From contig QQUE01000004.1 in NCBI GenBank assembly GCA_008501765.1, forward strand, positions 186,001-250,000: a stretch of DNA of 64,000 nt, written 5' to 3'. A model generated the notes under the pieces. The model saw only the letters and a program-made list of their open reading frames with translations, was not told the origin of the DNA and searched no databases. A program made the translations under genes and the position numbers. Origin of the DNA: Calditrichota bacterium (GTDB lineage Bacteria > Zhuqueibacterota > Zhuqueibacteria > Zhuqueibacterales > Geothermadaptataceae). The first letter of the stretch is position 1, and each line of letters starts with the position of its first letter. Shown here piece by piece: positions 17,598-26,645 of the stretch.

Positions 17598-20576
17598 TCA
17601 TGGAATATAAAGCAGCTTTCTTATTCTGAATTCGTTTCCAGCCTGCAACCGGCAAAAATAAAGCCCGGCAGCCATGCGCTCGCCATTCCCATTTTTCCCA
17701 TCCCAGATGACGGTGAATTTCCCGGCTTCACGAAGATTTTTATCCAGCGTTATTATGTGTTTCCCCACACTGTTGAATATTTGCAGTGAAACGCGCGCCG
17801 CCTCTGGAAGAAGAAAATTTATCGTTGTTTCATCTCGAAATGGATTGGGAAAATTCTGCTCCAGTATTGCAACGTGCGGCCCCGTCAAAAGTTCATCGGC
17901 AGTTGAAATAATCCCGTTTTCAGCGCCGGGAGTTGGCGATTCAAAAAATGTCAATGCAATGCCATCGCTTTCCGCGCGGCCGAAAGAAATATCTGCTGTT
18001 TGTGTTCCAAATTGCAGCGAGTCAATAAAACTGAACTCTTCTCCTGCTCCAAAAGCCAATCCAACGTACTCACCATTGCCGCTGAGCTTGAAATTCACGT
18101 GCAGCAATCCCTGCTCCGGTTGGTTGTCTGCCCAGAGAATTTTGTATCCGCCGGGTTCAATGGTCGTTTCCGCAAAATTTGTGGAGGGAATTTGCCATTT
18201 ATTTGGGATGCTCAAATCATCGGTGACGAATAATCCGGCTAAATTAATCGATCGATCGCTGGCATTATAGATTTCAATCCAATCATCGTATTCTCCGGCG
18301 GCATCAGCCAGGGTTGTGTTGTTTACGGCCATAATTTCATTGATGCGCAATGCTGCGTAATCCGCAAACGCAGCAGGTTGGAAATTCGCCTGCAAATCCG
18401 CTGGAAGATTGAGCACAATATTTATCGCATTATTCGATTCCTCTGATATTCCCTGCCAGCCAACAAATCGGTAACCCGGAGCTGGCAAGGCTTCACAACG
18501 GAGCGGAATTTCCTTAAAAAAAAGTCCGCTGAAATTATTCGGCAGCGTTACGCCACTGACACGAACTTCACCCCCCACTGGATTATTCGTGGAAACACGA
18601 AGTCTGGCTCTGCCGGAAAGCTCAAATATGCTCAAAAGGTGATCCAGCATCACCTCCGGCCGCTTGCGGGCAAACTCGCGCATTATTTCAACCTGTGTCT
18701 CCCAACTACTGCCGAAGGACAAGCTTTTCGGCCATTTTTCTTTGTGGCGCGGCACTTCGGGCGCGAGCAGCGATTGCAGGCTATCGATCACGGCCAAACT
18801 GCGACCGCTTTCGAAAGTCGTCACCATATGCGCGGCAAATCGCTGAATAAATTCAGCCCGGAATTCATCATTGGTTAACAGTTTGCGAAAAAGTAAAGTG
18901 GACCAGGTTGGGTTGGCATAATATGTCTGCACCCCCGAAGTAACAAGATTCAACGTATTGCTGAAATATTGTCCTTGGGGGTGGGCGCCGAATCCAAGAT
19001 CGGTGTCAAAAAGCAGCCAGCGCCATTTACTGCCAGCGCTTTGTGGCCGCCAGAATTTTATGTTATTTGCCGGCCAATCGACATTGGCATAAAATATTTC
19101 ACTGATCTGATAATTGATGTATTCGTCAACTTCCATTTGCGTCTTTACAAAAGCATAGTTTTGCGGCACATTCATATCGTTGTTGTTCACAAAACTTATC
19201 AGCGATTTGTAGTCATCGGCCGAACCCGTTTTGACGCTGGCATTGCCAACAAGCAGGTCAATTTTATCGGCGTCAAGTCCGTAATTTTGCGCAAAAAAGT
19301 GTTCGTTATGTTTTTCCCGCAAGCCGTGAATTCCCCAATATTCACCATTCAAAAAGACAACCACCGGCCGGTACGCCTGCCAGTCGATATTCATTTTATT
19401 TTTTACCAGCGTTTGCATCAGGCCGTCGCGGAAAATTGTGCGGTAAAAATCCTGCCCACCATTGCGCAAAACGAGATTATTAAAGCTCGTAATGTTTTTA
19501 TCAGCGAAAAGCGGATATTCAATTTTACTTGCACCATATTCGCTGCGGGCATAAATAGCCAACGATTTCAGGGGATATTTTCTTGTGCAGCCGCCGCCTA
19601 TTTTCATGCCTGCGTCGAGCTCAAAACCGGTGACTCTGTCTTTTTCAAAAAACGAAAGATGAACCGGCCGCTCCCAATCCTGATTCCAGTTTTTCGGATC
19701 GCTGCTGCAATACCCGGCAACGCCGTTTTCTCCTTCCACATAAATGCCTGTTTGATCATCCCAGAGATTTTCCGGATCGGTAACCACTGAAAAAACCGGC
19801 AGGCTGACCGACTCATCAATAAAAATACTGCTCGTAACAACCGCGCTCGGAATGTAGCCCTGCCGAAAAGCCTGGGCACGAATAACCGTGGTTTGTGCAA
19901 TCGTCAGTGGGCTGGAATATATCGCCGAGGAATCTCCAGGAATGGAGCCATCCGTGGTGTAGCGGATAAATGTTCGCGGTGCATTTACCGTAATTTCAAG
20001 CTGTTGGATTCCCTCGTAAAATCCACTTTTTAGCAGGACGACGGGTTCAACTACAATTCCCCCAAATCCGGGATATTTATTTGATGAGGACGGCGTTGGG
20101 AGGTCAAAATATGAAAAACCATTTGCCCCATCCGGATAGCGGCCGCAGGAGATATCTGTTATTTGAGCGGGAAAACTCAACGTGTCCACTGGAATGCCAG
20201 CGGGCGTAAACAAGCCCAGTTGTTCGCCTTCCCGTGCCAATTTAAAATTTGTATGGATTCCGGAATCCTGCCCGTCTGCCCAAAAAAACAGACGCCAGCC
20301 CGGCCGAATCACCGTGGGGGTGGGAATTTGCCATTTTTGCGGATCATCGAAATCATCGGTTAAATAAAATCCACCAAGATTTACAACTGAATCTTCGGCA
20401 TTGTAAATTTCAATCCAATCAGAATATGCATCGTAAGCAGGGTTGTTTATTGTCGATTTGTTCGCGGCCATAAATTCATTGATTAAAACACGTGGAATAT
20501 TATTCTGAGAGCGGAGTGGATTTGTGCAAATTAAAATTGAGAAGAAAAAGAAAATGAAACTCTGTCGAACATGCAT
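17598..20576 (-). CDS. secreted CotH kinase-type protein with two lamin-tail domains
   Basis: The 992-residue product starts with a signal peptide (about 1-23). A first lamin-tail domain (about 28-165) shows LINEFMAANKS, DWIEIYN and GFYLTDD. A chitobiase C-terminal-like Ig segment (about 180-250) has IRYTTDGSIP. The CotH domain (about 250-650) has FELDAGMKIGGG, KSLAIYAR, NLVLRNGGQD, GLREKHNEHF and WRWLLFDTDLGFG, where the Asp residues fit CotH-type atypical kinases. A second lamin-tail domain spans about 740-880, and the end is a NFPNPFRDETTI sorting domain. It likely acts on the cell surface or in an extracellular matrix. A broken gene lies 11 nt upstream. Confidence 0.86.
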   Translation of the reverse strand: MHVRQSFIFFFFSILICTNPLRSQNNIPRVLINEFMAANKSTINNPAYDAYSDWIEIYNAEDSVVNLGGFYLTDDFDDPQKWQIPTPTVIRPGWRLFFWADGQDSGIHTNFKLAREGEQLGLFTPAGIPVDTLSFPAQITDISCGRYPDGANGFSYFDLPTPSSSNKYPGFGGIVVEPVVLLKSGFYEGIQQLEITVNAPRTFIRYTTDGSIPGDSSAIYSSPLTIAQTTVIRAQAFRQGYIPSAVVTSSIFIDESVSLPVFSVVTDPENLWDDQTGIYVEGENGVAGYCSSDPKNWNQDWERPVHLSFFEKDRVTGFELDAGMKIGGGCTRKYPLKSLAIYARSEYGASKIEYPLFADKNITSFNNLVLRNGGQDFYRTIFRDGLMQTLVKNKMNIDWQAYRPVVVFLNGEYWGIHGLREKHNEHFFAQNYGLDADKIDLLVGNASVKTGSADDYKSLISFVNNNDMNVPQNYAFVKTQMEVDEYINYQISEIFYANVDWPANNIKFWRPQSAGSKWRWLLFDTDLGFGAHPQGQYFSNTLNLVTSGVQTYYANPTWSTLLFRKLLTNDEFRAEFIQRFAAHMVTTFESGRSLAVIDSLQSLLAPEVPRHKEKWPKSLSFGSSWETQVEIMREFARKRPEVMLDHLLSIFELSGRARLRVSTNNPVGGEVRVSGVTLPNNFSGLFFKEIPLRCEALPAPGYRFVGWQGISEESNNAINIVLNLPADLQANFQPAAFADYAALRINEIMAVNNTTLADAAGEYDDWIEIYNASDRSINLAGLFVTDDLSIPNKWQIPSTNFAETTIEPGGYKILWADNQPEQGLLHVNFKLSGNGEYVGLAFGAGEEFSFIDSLQFGTQTADISFGRAESDGIALTFFESPTPGAENGIISTADELLTGPHVAILEQNFPNPFRDETTINFLLPEAARVSLQIFNSVGKHIITLDKNLREAGKFTVIWDGKNGNGERMAAGLYFCRLQAGNEFRIRKLLYIP

Positions 20577-20587
20577 TATTTATATTC

Positions 20588-20800
20588 TCACTGATTTTTC
20601 TGCTTTGATTTTATTAACGGAACAATTGTATTGGGTTGAAATTCGATTTCATCAAGTTCAGCAGTTTTCACCCACTGTGGAATGTAAGTGTTTTGTGTTG
20701 AGTTCAATTTCTTTTCCGGGCCGCCTAGTTCGACAATTCGATCACCAGATTCAACTTGAAAATAGTGCTCGGTTCGATTCCGATTATTTATTGTAACCTG
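20588..20800 (-). pseudogene. C-terminal remnant of a gene cut by repeat family A
   Basis: Reading on the minus strand, about 70 codons keep protein-like composition (VTINNRNRTEHYF, VELGGPEKK, YIPQWVKTAELDEIEF) up to a stop 11 nt before the CotH start. The frame continues upstream only through the end of repeat family A copy 2 (NFAQ is the translation of the repeat terminus), so no natural start is seen. I read this as the 3' end of a gene whose 5' part was lost when the repeat inserted. The family is not recognised. It was probably co-transcribed with the CotH gene. Confidence 0.4.
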
Positions 20801-20998
20801 TTGTGCGAAATTAACTGGAATCACAAATTTGTATCTATTCAGCTTCACTTGTCACACCGGTTTGCGTTTTTTTGCAATACCGGTGTCCCCCTGGTTTGAG
20901 CTTCATGTCAGGAGTTCCCGGTATTTCACGTTGTGAAAACCGGGATGACTCGAAAATGAACTTGCTATTATTCAGTGCGAGCACTCTATTTTGCACAT
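20801..20998. repeat. about 200 bp dispersed repeat, family A, copy 2
   Basis: Same orientation and layout as the copy at 3756-3947: TTGTGCGAAATTA at the left end, GCAATACCGGTGTC, a hairpin with TTTCACGTTGTGAAAACCGGG, GATGACTCG, and TTTTGCACA at the right end. The remaining sequence to 21346 is AT-rich with no gene seen; it must contain the promoter of the sigma gene at 21347. Confidence 0.75.
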
Positions 20999-21346
20999 CG
21001 AATTATTGCAGTAATTCTCTTCTTTAATTTAATACAAATATCTGTTTTTATTAAGATTTTTGATTTATGCCATCCAGTAAGCAAATTCATGAAACGGTTT
21101 GGATAGAAAATCGCCATTGCATATATTGATATTTGATTATCCGGCAGACTTTATTTCCAACCCGCACAGCGCCAAGGTAAGCGAAACAATCGTGTTTTTC
21201 AATCTATATAGTGTAACCATTCGTAATAACTTATGTCTTAACTTTTAGATTACTTTTTCAAAAATTATTTTTGAATTTAAGTCTCAATTTTTCACTCATT
21301 TGCAAATAGCCCTCAGCCACGTTACCAATAATCGGATCAATGCACT

Positions 21347-21889
21347 GTGTCCAATGATAACGAATTGATGTTCAAAGTCAAATCCGGTGAGATCGACAAG
21401 CTCGGTTTGCTGTATGAGCGATACAAAAAAATGCTCTTTGCCTATTTTTTTCGCTCAACAAATGACCGCTACACCAGTGAGGACCTCGTGCAAATCGTTT
21501 TTACGAAGATTCTCACCTACCGCCATAACTTTTCCGGAACCGGCAAATTCACAACCTGGATGTATCGAATTGCTTATAACGTAAGTATCGATCATTTCAG
21601 AAAAAACCAGCGCTACCAAATGCACGGAGAGCTAAATGAAATGAGCGCAGTTGATGAGCAGACTCCGGAAATTGCAACGCTCCAAAACGAACAAATTCAA
21701 TTATTGCACAAGGCGTTGGCAGCTTTGAGTCACGAAAATCGCACCGTGCTTTTGCTCAGCAAGTTTCAAAAGCTCAAATACAAAGAAATTGGCCACATAT
21801 TGGATTGTTCGGAAAATACCGTGAAAGTTAAAGTTTTTAGAGCCCTTTCGGACTTGAAGAAAAATTACAATCTGTTGGAAAAATCATGA
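21347..21889 (+). CDS. RNA polymerase sigma-70 family factor, ECF subgroup
   Basis: The 180-residue sigma factor has region 2 (about 10-80, SEDLVQIVFTKILTYRH, FTTWMYRIAYNVSIDHFRK) and region 4 (about 120-175, ALAALSHENRTVLLLSKFQKLKYKEIGHILDCSENTVKVKVFRAL). The GTG at 21347 gives the full domain; an ATG at 21368 is the alternative. The stop overlaps the next gene by 4 nt (ATGA), so it is co-translated with the HEAT-repeat membrane protein, the usual sigma/anti-sigma arrangement. Confidence 0.92.
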   Translation: MSNDNELMFKVKSGEIDKLGLLYERYKKMLFAYFFRSTNDRYTSEDLVQIVFTKILTYRHNFSGTGKFTTWMYRIAYNVSIDHFRKNQRYQMHGELNEMSAVDEQTPEIATLQNEQIQLLHKALAALSHENRTVLLLSKFQKLKYKEIGHILDCSENTVKVKVFRALSDLKKNYNLLEKS

Positions 21890-22695
21890 ATAAAAAAGAG
21901 AGAGAAGCGCTCGTTGCCGACTTTGTCGCTGCAGAAGCGGGATCCGCCCGGTCAAATGCATTAGAAAAAGAATTGCTGAACAGTGGCTACTCTGCAAAAC
22001 AAATCGAGGAGTTCCGGCAACTCTACACCCAATTGGGAAAAATCGAAGCCCCGGCCCCAAGCGAACGCATGGACAAGGCCTTTTACCAGATGCTCGATTC
22101 ACACAGCGTGCAGGGGCCAGAACAGGAAAATTTGCTGGTTGGCTGGGCCAGGCGCCTGTCCCAATTTGGATGGCGCGATTGGGGTTTACAAATTGCCTGG
22201 AGCTGCGCCCTGTTGTTCCTCGGATTAATTCTCGGTCAAAGATGGGATTCCACTGATTTGCAGTATGAAAATCGCCTGAAACAGATGGCCGTGGAAATCC
22301 AGAATGTCCAGTTGACTTTGGCATCCACACTTTTGAAACAGCCGTCTCCCGTTGCGAAATTGCAGGGAATGGCACATGTTAAAAATTTTGAGGAAATTGA
22401 TGTACACATTGCTGATGTTTTGTTGCAAACGCTCAACAAAGATCCCAACAACAACGTGCGCATGGTTGCGCTCGAGGCGCTGCAAAAATTTACCCATGAA
22501 CCCCACGTGCGGATCGGGCTTGTTCACTCCATCAGCAATCAGACTTCTCCCGCCATTCAGCTCGCTCTGGTAAACATCATGGTTCGTTTACAGGAAAAAA
22601 ACGCGGTGCAGCATTTTCAAAAACTGCTGCACGAAAATCCGGTAGAAAACGATGTGCGTGAAAAAATAGAAAAAAGCATCGTGGCCTTGCTTTAA
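21886..22695 (+). CDS. membrane HEAT-repeat protein, candidate anti-sigma factor
   Basis: The 269-residue protein has an N-terminal cytoplasmic part (about 1-95), one transmembrane helix at about 101-117 (LQIAWSCALLFLGLILG), a short coiled stretch, and C-terminal HEAT-type helical repeats (about 165-269, VRMVALEALQKF, PAIQLALVNIMVRLQ). The position, a 4 nt overlap with a sigma gene, plus the single membrane helix fit an anti-sigma factor that holds the sigma factor at the membrane. No zinc-binding anti-sigma motif is seen, so the assignment is inferred from context. The HEAT repeats face the periplasm if the N-terminus is inside. Confidence 0.75.
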   Translation: MNKKEREALVADFVAAEAGSARSNALEKELLNSGYSAKQIEEFRQLYTQLGKIEAPAPSERMDKAFYQMLDSHSVQGPEQENLLVGWARRLSQFGWRDWGLQIAWSCALLFLGLILGQRWDSTDLQYENRLKQMAVEIQNVQLTLASTLLKQPSPVAKLQGMAHVKNFEEIDVHIADVLLQTLNKDPNNNVRMVALEALQKFTHEPHVRIGLVHSISNQTSPAIQLALVNIMVRLQEKNAVQHFQKLLHENPVENDVREKIEKSIVALL

Positions 22696-22704
22696 AAAGA
22701 AAAT

Positions 22705-22925
22705 TGATTAGGCCTTTGACTCCGCACATCAATTCCTTGTTGGCTTTTGAAAAATGGCGTTAAGAAGTTTTGGAGATTTTCCGTTAAGAATCATTTTCTG
22801 TTTGAGCGAAGCGAGTTTAAATGATTTAGGAAAATCTCCAAAACTTTAGCCATTTTTCAGCAGCCTTGATTTTTTTGTTTCTTTTTTGATCAAGCAAAAA
22901 AGAAAAGGGCTATTCCTTTATAAAT
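22705..22925. repeat. hairpin repeat, family D, copy 1
   Basis: The segment shares long stretches with the complement of 34140-34385: ATTGATTAGGCCTTT, AAAAATGGCGTTAAGAA, GTTAAGAATCATTT, GAGTTTAAA, CAGCCTTGATTTT and TTTCTTTTTTGATCAAGCAAA. A perfect 17 bp stem joins 22766-22782 (AGTTTTGGAGATTTTCC) and 22829-22845 (GGAAAATCTCCAAAACT), and a second hairpin at about 22880-22910 pairs TTTCTTTTTTG with CAAAAAAGAAA. It fills much of the gap between the anti-sigma gene and the repeat-protein gene. Confidence 0.8.
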
Positions 22926-23105
22926 ATGTACTTTACAAGTTAAAACGCGGAGCAAACGACCTAATCAAAAAGAAAATAACCGTTGTGATCAATCTACTCT
23001 AAAAAAAACAATGTAACCTATTAAAAATTCATCTGTGTTACTTTGTGAAAACCAACCAAACCTGCAGGTTATTTTCATTCCACAAGATTAAAGGAGTCTG
23101 TTAAA

Positions 23106-24464
23106 ATGAAATTAATTAAATATATATTGACCGCTGCCCTGCTGCCATTAATTGCAATCCCGGCATTCGGCGCCCCCACTGTTGAAGGCGAATGGATTCT
23201 CAAACGTGTCGATGAAAAAATCAAATTAACGCTTATCATTGAAGATGACAATCAGCGCTCGCACAGCATGAATTCGACATATTGGCTGGTGGAAGAAGAT
23301 TTTACCGGTTTAAAATTCAATTCAACTCAGCCATTTAAACTGAACCGGTCGGCCGGTACTATTGACTTTACCGGAAAATTAAATGGCACTAGAGGGATAG
23401 GTTATTTTGTATTCACGCCAAATACTGAGTTCAAAAATTATTTAAAGAGTTTGGGTAGAAAACAACCGGAAGACAGAGAATTTTTACTGCTTTGCATTGG
23501 CAATATCGATAAAAAATATATCGAAGAGATGGGCACTTTAGGCTATAAAAATATTTCCACCCAGCAGCTGGTTTCCTGTGCCATTTTTAAAGTCACCACA
23601 AAATTTGTGCGGCAAATTCATGCGGCAGGATTCAAAGATATATCACTGGAAAAACTGATCAGCTTTCGAATCCACGGCATCAACAACGACTTTATTAAAT
23701 CATTTAAATCAGCCGGTTATGATGATTTTTCTGCCGATAAATTGCTCGAACTTAAAATTCACGGCGTCACCCCGCAGTACATTGAAAAAATGCGCAAAGC
23801 CGGTTTCGAAGACCTATCCCTCTCCCGGCTTACAGAATTTAAAATTCATGGCGTCGACAGCGAATTTGCAGCCGAAATCGAAAAAATGGGCTTTAAAGAT
23901 TTAAGCAGCTCGCGCCTGGTGGAATTAAGAATTCACGGCGTCACTCCGGAATACATTAAAAGCATCCGCAAGGAATTTGGCGATATTTCCCTTTCACGCA
24001 TGGTCGAATTTAAAATACACGGCGTGACCCCGGAATTTGTCGAATCGATTGCACAATTGGGATTTAAGGATTTGCAGCCATCAAAACTTGTCGAGTTAAG
24101 AATCCACGGCGTTACAGCGGAATATATTAGAAGCTTTCGCAAAGAATTCGGTGATATGCCGCTCTCGAAAATGATCGAGTTTAAAATTCATGGGGTTTCC
24201 CCGGAATTCGCCAATAAAATCCTGGCAATGGGTTTTGAAGATGTCAACCCCTCCCGGTTGGTTGAACTGAGAATTCACCGTGTCGATGCGGATTATATCG
24301 AGGAAATCCGTGCAACAGGATTGAAAGATATAACGCTGCGGCAGCTTATTGAATTCCGAATTCACCGGGTCGATGCCGATTATGTGCGCTATATTCAACG
24401 CGCCCGCAACGACAAAAATGTGTCAGCGAAGAAGATTATTCGGTTTAAAATTGCGGATTTTTGA
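23106..24464 (+). CDS. exported protein of about eleven 28-29-residue repeats
   Basis: The 452-residue product has a signal peptide (about 1-23), a beta-rich head (about 25-125), and then about eleven tandem units of 28-29 residues plus a final partial one. The core is LVELRIHGVTPEYI..., alternating with a sister type FKIHGVTPEFVESI...GFKDL. Similar HGVT repeats are known to me from proteins found with sigma/anti-sigma genes or at the tail of M56/BlaR1-type peptidases. The peptidase part is absent here. Function is unknown. A good AGGAG site precedes the ATG. It lies 410 nt after the anti-sigma gene in the same direction. Confidence 0.82.
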   Translation: MKLIKYILTAALLPLIAIPAFGAPTVEGEWILKRVDEKIKLTLIIEDDNQRSHSMNSTYWLVEEDFTGLKFNSTQPFKLNRSAGTIDFTGKLNGTRGIGYFVFTPNTEFKNYLKSLGRKQPEDREFLLLCIGNIDKKYIEEMGTLGYKNISTQQLVSCAIFKVTTKFVRQIHAAGFKDISLEKLISFRIHGINNDFIKSFKSAGYDDFSADKLLELKIHGVTPQYIEKMRKAGFEDLSLSRLTEFKIHGVDSEFAAEIEKMGFKDLSSSRLVELRIHGVTPEYIKSIRKEFGDISLSRMVEFKIHGVTPEFVESIAQLGFKDLQPSKLVELRIHGVTAEYIRSFRKEFGDMPLSKMIEFKIHGVSPEFANKILAMGFEDVNPSRLVELRIHRVDADYIEEIRATGLKDITLRQLIEFRIHRVDADYVRYIQRARNDKNVSAKKIIRFKIADF

Positions 24465-24483
24465 TAGCTGCCAGGTGAGCCGC

Positions 24484-24545
24484 CAGAATCACAGACGGCT
24501 CCATTGGGCTGATAGGTGGAGCACTGCGTGCTAACCTGTCGGGCT
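24484..24545. repeat. partial copy of GC-rich repeat family C
   Basis: AGAATCACAGACGGCTCCATTGG-like sequence, with GATAGGTGGAGC just after, matches the centre of the full copies at 25448-25632 and 30145-30345 in the same orientation. Both outer arms are missing, so this looks like a decayed copy. Confidence 0.6.
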
Positions 24546-24606
24546 CCAAGGGAGAGAAACCTGCATGAAACAAAATACCCTCGCGTGTCTGATCAGATAA
24601 ACTTTA

Positions 24607-24858
24607 TTAAAACGCACTGACCTGAAATGATTTTCCAAGCGGTTTGAATGCCGAGGTGTCTTGGTGGTATAGTTTTGCCTCGATCTCTTCAAATTTCTTT
24701 ACGGTGTCTGGCGTATACAATCGTTCTCCACAATGCTGACAAACCCCCACAGTCACTTTTACAAACGCCGTATTAACACCACCGGACAGAACTTCAGTCA
24801 CTTGTTTCTCGATGACTTCACCACCACAAGTAGGGCATTTTCTAACATAAGTTCTCAT
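24607..24858 (-). CDS. YgiT-type zinc-finger antitoxin (MqsA-like)
   Basis: The 83-residue product has two CxxC pairs, CPTCGG at about 8-13 and CQHCGE at about 40-45, spaced as in YgiT/MqsA N-terminal zinc domains. A short C-terminal part follows and there is no DNA-binding helix-turn-helix domain, so it is a single-domain version. I chose the ATG at 24858, which follows GAAGGAAG by a normal gap; it starts 2 nt after the stop of the DUF4258 gene. The pair forms a toxin-first type II toxin-antitoxin operon. Confidence 0.85.
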   Translation of the reverse strand: MRTYVRKCPTCGGEVIEKQVTEVLSGGVNTAFVKVTVGVCQHCGERLYTPDTVKKFEEIEAKLYHQDTSAFKPLGKSFQVSAF

Positions 24859-24860
24859 GA

Positions 24861-25166
24861 TTATTTCTTCCTTTCTTTCCAATCTATCCAGAGTTTTGAA
24901 TCAGGGCGATATACAGTTATCAAAATCGAGATTTGTGTTTCAGAATCGTATGCCCAAACGCAATGGATGGGATCTCCATTTGAAGATTTGCCATAAATCA
25001 GGCAGCTCGGATATGGCTTATCAGTCTGATAATCTTCAATTATTTCGCCGTTACAAGTTGCCGCAAAGATATCATCCAATGTCAGTGAATCATTCTTGGC
25101 TTCAACTCGTGCATGATGTGTTATGTTAACACGATCGGATTGAACGGAATTGATGATATCATTTAT
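24861..25166 (-). CDS. DUF4258 toxin-like protein, normal start codon missing
   Basis: The family signature is clear: CNGEIIEDY, KPYPSCLIYG and ITVYRPDSKLW. The coding frame extends upstream of the first recognised start (TTG at 25079) for 29 more codons that also look like the family N-terminus (INDIINSVQSDRVNITHHARVEA). In that stretch there is no ATG, GTG or TTG. The first codon after an in-frame TAG is ATA at 25166-25164, where homologues would start with ATG. Either translation begins at a rare start codon or at the TTG with loss of the catalytic-looking His-His segment, or the toxin is inactive. Confidence 0.65.
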   Translation of the reverse strand: MNDIINSVQSDRVNITHHARVEAKNDSLTLDDIFAATCNGEIIEDYQTDKPYPSCLIYGKSSNGDPIHCVWAYDSETQISILITVYRPDSKLWIDWKERKK

Positions 25167-25447
25167 CTAAATAAACTAAAACGCGTTTCGGGTTACAGTT
25201 ACTTGAAACAAAAAAATCAATTTTCAAGTTTTTTAAAAAATAAGTACTGAAATTAGTGTGTCGGTAAATGGCTCAGCATTCCTTTTTAACAATCCCGAAT
25301 ATCTCCGTCAACTTCAATTTGATGCATCACGATTTTATTCTCATCTTACTCCCTTTTAACCGACAATACTACCTGCAATAAAAAATACGAAAGTAAAAAT
25401 AGTGAACCAAGTAAATAATTGTTGCAATGAATTCCGGTTTTATGTAT

Positions 25448-25632
25448 AACGTCGCCGGATGAGCCGCGAGACTCGCAGGCGCGGGGAAGGGTGTTTTTCC
25501 ATTTTCCGTGCAGAGAATCGCAGACGGCTATAGGTGGAGCGCTTCGCGCGGAACCAATCATGGCCAATGGAGCGAAGCGCATCCGGCGACGATACGTTGA
25601 CCCGCAGCGAAGCGGAGCGGTCAACGTATCGT
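25448..25632. repeat. GC-rich structured repeat, family C, copy 1
   Basis: A large inverted pair, GTCGCCGGATG (25451-25461) and CATCCGGCGAC (25580-25590), encloses GACTCGCAGGCGCGGGGAAG and GAATCGCAGACGGCT segments. It is followed directly by a second perfect 12 bp stem (25591-25602 with 25619-25630) around a GCAGCGAAGCGGAGC loop. The same layout occurs at 30145-30345. A frame runs through on the minus strand but it is the by-product of GC-rich sequence. The rest of 25167-25884 shows no gene. Confidence 0.85.
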
Positions 25633-25884
25633 TTAAGATAAGGTGATTTGCCATTGTAAAAGTGCCGTAACTCAGGTCATGCCATGCGTGGCAAATTCAC
25701 CTTAATTTCTTTGTTATAACACGTTATGTCCAATTGATTGAATGCTAAAACTTAAAAGAAAATAACAAACCGGTACACCAAGTGCCATTGTTTTTGAAAA
25801 ACTAATGTAGGGCAAATTATGAATAACACACAAAGAAAAATGCTAGTATGGAAAAAGGGTAGGGAAGAATATTTTCAAATTTTT

Positions 25885-26571
25885 TCAAGACACTTTAATT
25901 TGTTTTGCAGAAAATTTAAGAAGGCTAATACCAGCCAGGGCAAACCAAATTACAACTAAGGGATACCCAATTGCTGCAATAGCAAGAACTGGAAATATAT
26001 ATCTGAATAATACAATTGTTACCAGAATTCCGGCTACCACTCCTAACCAGCCTAACCAATTTGGTAATAGTTTGTTTTTCATTCCTGCAAATCCAAACAA
26101 ACCGTTTCCAACTCCAATAAGGCACGTGGCTAAATCATCGGCAACTAAAAAACCACGCATTCCCATTGTGGCGGAAACAACCAGTTTTTCTGTTTCACCA
26201 CCTGCTGTTTTATACAAATCGGTTAAAGCCCAGGTAAAACCAAACCCAAACAAGAAGGCAGCCAGTGCCAAAGAAACACCCAATAGATGGACAGAAAACG
26301 CCGCTGTATTAATCCAGTCATTATTTGGAAGGATCTTGTTTAAAGTCAATCCAACCGGCAGAAATGCTAGTAAGGCTATAATAAACAATCCTATGCCAAG
26401 CAGTGTTTGGCTTGTGTCGGCAGAAATGGCAGCAAGCCAATTGTTCATAGTTCCGGCTTGTAAGTCATTTTCCGGAAACCAACCTGTTTGTGTTTGTATT
26501 GCTATAGCGGGAATAAAAAAGAGTGTAATGATACCGGCGATACCACCAAAACGTAAAAGTTTTAAATTCAT
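25885..26571 (-). CDS. DUF4386-like membrane protein
   Basis: The 228-residue protein has six hydrophobic segments and an N-terminal LRFGGIAGIITLF start, with a loop containing the LTDLYKTAGGE segment, in line with the DUF4386 family of unknown function. Topology suggests an inner-membrane protein. It lies 74 nt downstream of the AraC-type regulator gene in the same direction, so that regulator probably controls it. Composition is more AT-rich than the flanking housekeeping genes. Confidence 0.75.
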   Translation of the reverse strand: MNLKLLRFGGIAGIITLFFIPAIAIQTQTGWFPENDLQAGTMNNWLAAISADTSQTLLGIGLFIIALLAFLPVGLTLNKILPNNDWINTAAFSVHLLGVSLALAAFLFGFGFTWALTDLYKTAGGETEKLVVSATMGMRGFLVADDLATCLIGVGNGLFGFAGMKNKLLPNWLGWLGVVAGILVTIVLFRYIFPVLAIAAIGYPLVVIWFALAGISLLKFSAKQIKVS

Positions 26572-26645
26572 TGTTTCTCCTGTATGGTTATTTATTTAAG
26601 AGAAATTAGTGATATCAAGAGTTTAATAATTGTATGATTGTAACA

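Noticed and set aside
18969-19790. 273-residue plus-strand frame
   Set aside because: It lies fully inside the CotH gene on the opposite strand, which has clear domains.
23480-24460. DNA-level tandem repeat that could be mistaken for a repeat array
   Set aside because: It is the coding sequence of the HGVT-repeat protein, with a continuous frame and signal peptide.
25346-25654. 102-residue minus-strand reading frame across repeat C copy 1 and a similar frame at 30091-30366
   Set aside because: Both frames are by-products of GC-rich repeat sequence; they have no ribosome binding site, no domain and unlike codon use.
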